Source: Endozoicomonas sp965198415
Lineage (GTDB): Bacteria > Pseudomonadota > Gammaproteobacteria > Pseudomonadales > Endozoicomonadaceae
NCBI GenBank assembly: GCA_965198415.1
Contig: CBDAPN010000029.1
Location: 558,001 to 622,000 of the forward strand
DNA length: 64,000 nucleotides
Reading direction: 5' to 3'
Of the stretch, positions 62,539 through 64,000 are shown piece after piece. A program made the position numbers and the translations under genes. Each line of letters begins with the position of its first letter. Position 1 is the stretch's first letter. Under the pieces are notes generated by a model, which saw nothing but the letters and a program-made list of their open reading frames with translations, had not been told where the DNA came from and did no database searches.

Positions 62539-64000
62539 TTAGCAATTCGCCTTGTTCGGATCAAAGTGTTCACGCACTCGCTGCAGTAACAGATAAAACA
62601 CGGGAATCAGTAAAGTACCAAAAATGGTTGCTGCGATCATACCGGAGCTGACCGTAACACCAATGATCTGTCGACTAGAAGCACCGGCACCGCTGGCCAG
62701 CACCAGCGGCATCACCCCTAGAATAAACGACAGCGCAGTCATCAGCACCGCCCGAAATCGCAGTCTTGCGGCATTGGTGGCGGCGTCGAAAATACTCTGA
62801 CCTTCACGCCGTTGTACCATGGCAAACTCAACAATCAAAATGGCCGTTTTCGTCGCAATACCAATTAACAACACCATCCCGATTTTGGCGTAAACATCGT
62901 TAGCCAACGCCGGGTACCAAGTACGCAGAATGTTGATACCGGCAAAGGCGCCAAAAGTGGCAATGGGAACGGCGCTGATGATGGCAAGCGGCATGGTCCA
63001 ACTTTCATACTGCGCCACTAAAAACAGGTACGCAAAAAGAAAACACAAGGCAAACAGCAAAGGCGCCAGATTTCCCGCTTCAATCTCTTGCAGCGACTGG
63101 CCGGACCAAGCGTAGGTGTAACCCCTTGGCAGATCTTGGGCAAGGCGCTGCATGGCGCTAATGGCATCGCTGGAGCTGTAGCCCGGTTTCGCCGAACCAC
63201 TGATAGTGGCCGAAGGATAGAGGTTGTAATGGTTGATGCTGTTAGGGCCAAGCACCGGGGGTCAAAGTCGTCATGGTAACCAGCGGCACCATCTGCCCTT
63301 TGGTGTTACGCACATAAAATTTGCTGAGATCCGAAGGGGTCGGAACGGTCGGCACTTTCTGACTGCAGGTTTACCCGATAATTTTTCCCGAACAAGGGAA
63401 AGTCGTTGACATACAGTGAACCAAGCTGCGTTTGCAGCGTCAGGAAAATATCCGCCAGTGGTACATCCTGAGCGGCGGCTTTATCGCGGTTTACATCCAG
63501 AAAATACTGCGGCACATTGGCTTGCCAGGTAGAGTATACCCGCGTCAGCTCCGGTTGCTGATTGGCCTTATACACCAGCCCTTTGAGCACCTGTGCCAGC
63601 TCTTGTGGTGAGCGCCCCATAGTGTCCTGCAAACGGAAATCAAAACCACCAGAAGATCCAAGACCCGGAATGGGCGGAAATCCAAACGCAATGATCTGTG
63701 CCTCTTTAATGCCCCAAAGCTTCATTTGTGCCCGCTGCATAATGGCGTCCTGATGCAATGCAGAGCTACTGCGCTCAGCCCAGGGCTTGAGTACTGCAAT
63801 GGCCATTGCTGCATTGCTGCCGCCGCCACCGAGTATGCTAAAACCGGAGACGGTAATCACACTCTCCACCCCCGGTTCCGAGCGGATAATATCCGATACC
63901 TGACTCATCAGTGCTTCCGTTCGATTCAGGGATGCGGCGTCCGGTAGCTGAATATTGACCGCAAAAAAGCCCTGGTCTTCATCGGGAACAAACCCGCCGG
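62539..64000 (-). pseudogene. RND efflux transporter, frameshifted and partial
   Basis: C-terminal part of an AcrB/MexB-type inner-membrane pump that runs off the right edge. From the edge: GGFVPDEDQGFFAVNIQLPD, RSPQELAQVLKGL, VNDFPLFGKNYRVNLQSE. A first frameshift lies near 63360, after which KVPTVPTPSDLSKFYVRN and MVPLVTMTTLTP are read. A second near 63255 leads into VLGPNSINHYNLYPSATISG and the last transmembrane helices to 62539. The two shifts remove the function unless they are sequencing errors. Confidence 0.8.

Overview
The window looks like an accessory-rich stretch of a gammaproteobacterial chromosome. The evidence is ordinary housekeeping-type genes near the right end (gamma-glutamyltransferase, TldD, an RND pump) next to insertion-sequence debris, polymorphic-toxin cassettes and anti-phage genes. 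The overall flavour (large tandem duplications, secreted Cys-rich proteins, many broken genes) would suit a host-associated marine bacterium of the Endozoicomonas kind, but that is inference. No rRNA or tRNA gene was seen.

Layout. 1-8.3 kb: two tandem copies, minus strand, of the C-terminal part of a large surface protein (Ig-like and LamG-like regions, hydrophobic pre-toxin region, PD-(D/E)xK-like toxin tip) with immunity-like and small downstream genes; a third partial cassette lies at 52.3-53.8 kb. 8.6-24.1 kb: a single-strand DNA phosphorothioation island. It has a phosphorothioation-associated methyltransferase and sspB-sspC-sspD on the plus strand, a decayed DUF262-HNH (SspE-like) gene, then on the minus strand a helicase, a GHKL ATPase, a PLD-like nuclease and a cysteine desulfurase truncated before its catalytic cysteine. 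24.9-29.4 kb: a four-gene operon of GTPases and dynamin-like proteins. 29.5-33.6 kb: a tandem duplication that doubled the first GTPase, its membrane partner, a CRISPR array and part of cmr6. 33.1-41.2 kb: a type III-B operon, cas2-(cas1 N-terminus)-cas2-cmr1-cas10-cmr3-cmr4-cmr5-cmr6, and a third array. 41.5-51.5 kb: nitrilase-family enzyme, csx16, a CARF protein of the NE0113/Csm6 group, cas6, a Gly/Ala-rich small protein, a prokaryotic viperin, two more GTPases, and a Card1/Can2-type CARF nuclease gene split by an IS4-family element. 51.5-54.3 kb: IS3 and IS1 wreckage around the third toxin cassette. 54.4-64 kb: ggt, a secreted protein, tldD, a frameshifted charged protein, three tandem secreted Cys-rich paralogues, and a broken RND transporter running off the right edge.

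The main observation is a 12-bp palindrome, CACAACCTTGTG (ideal half-site CACAA, 2-bp centre), found seven times between 29.5 and 48.9 kb. Every copy lies 63-117 bp upstream of the first gene of a minus-strand unit: the GTPase operon, its duplicate, the cas2-cmr operon, csx16, the Gly/Ala-rich protein, viperin and the second GTPase pair. Two of the sites also lie between divergent genes, one of them a CARF gene in each case (NE0113/Csm6 and Card1). This suggests that type III CRISPR-Cas, cyclic-oligoadenylate effectors, viperin and several GTPases form one regulon, perhaps controlled by a CARF-winged-helix protein. The predicted functions follow from family recognition by eye; the regulon as a unit is inference.
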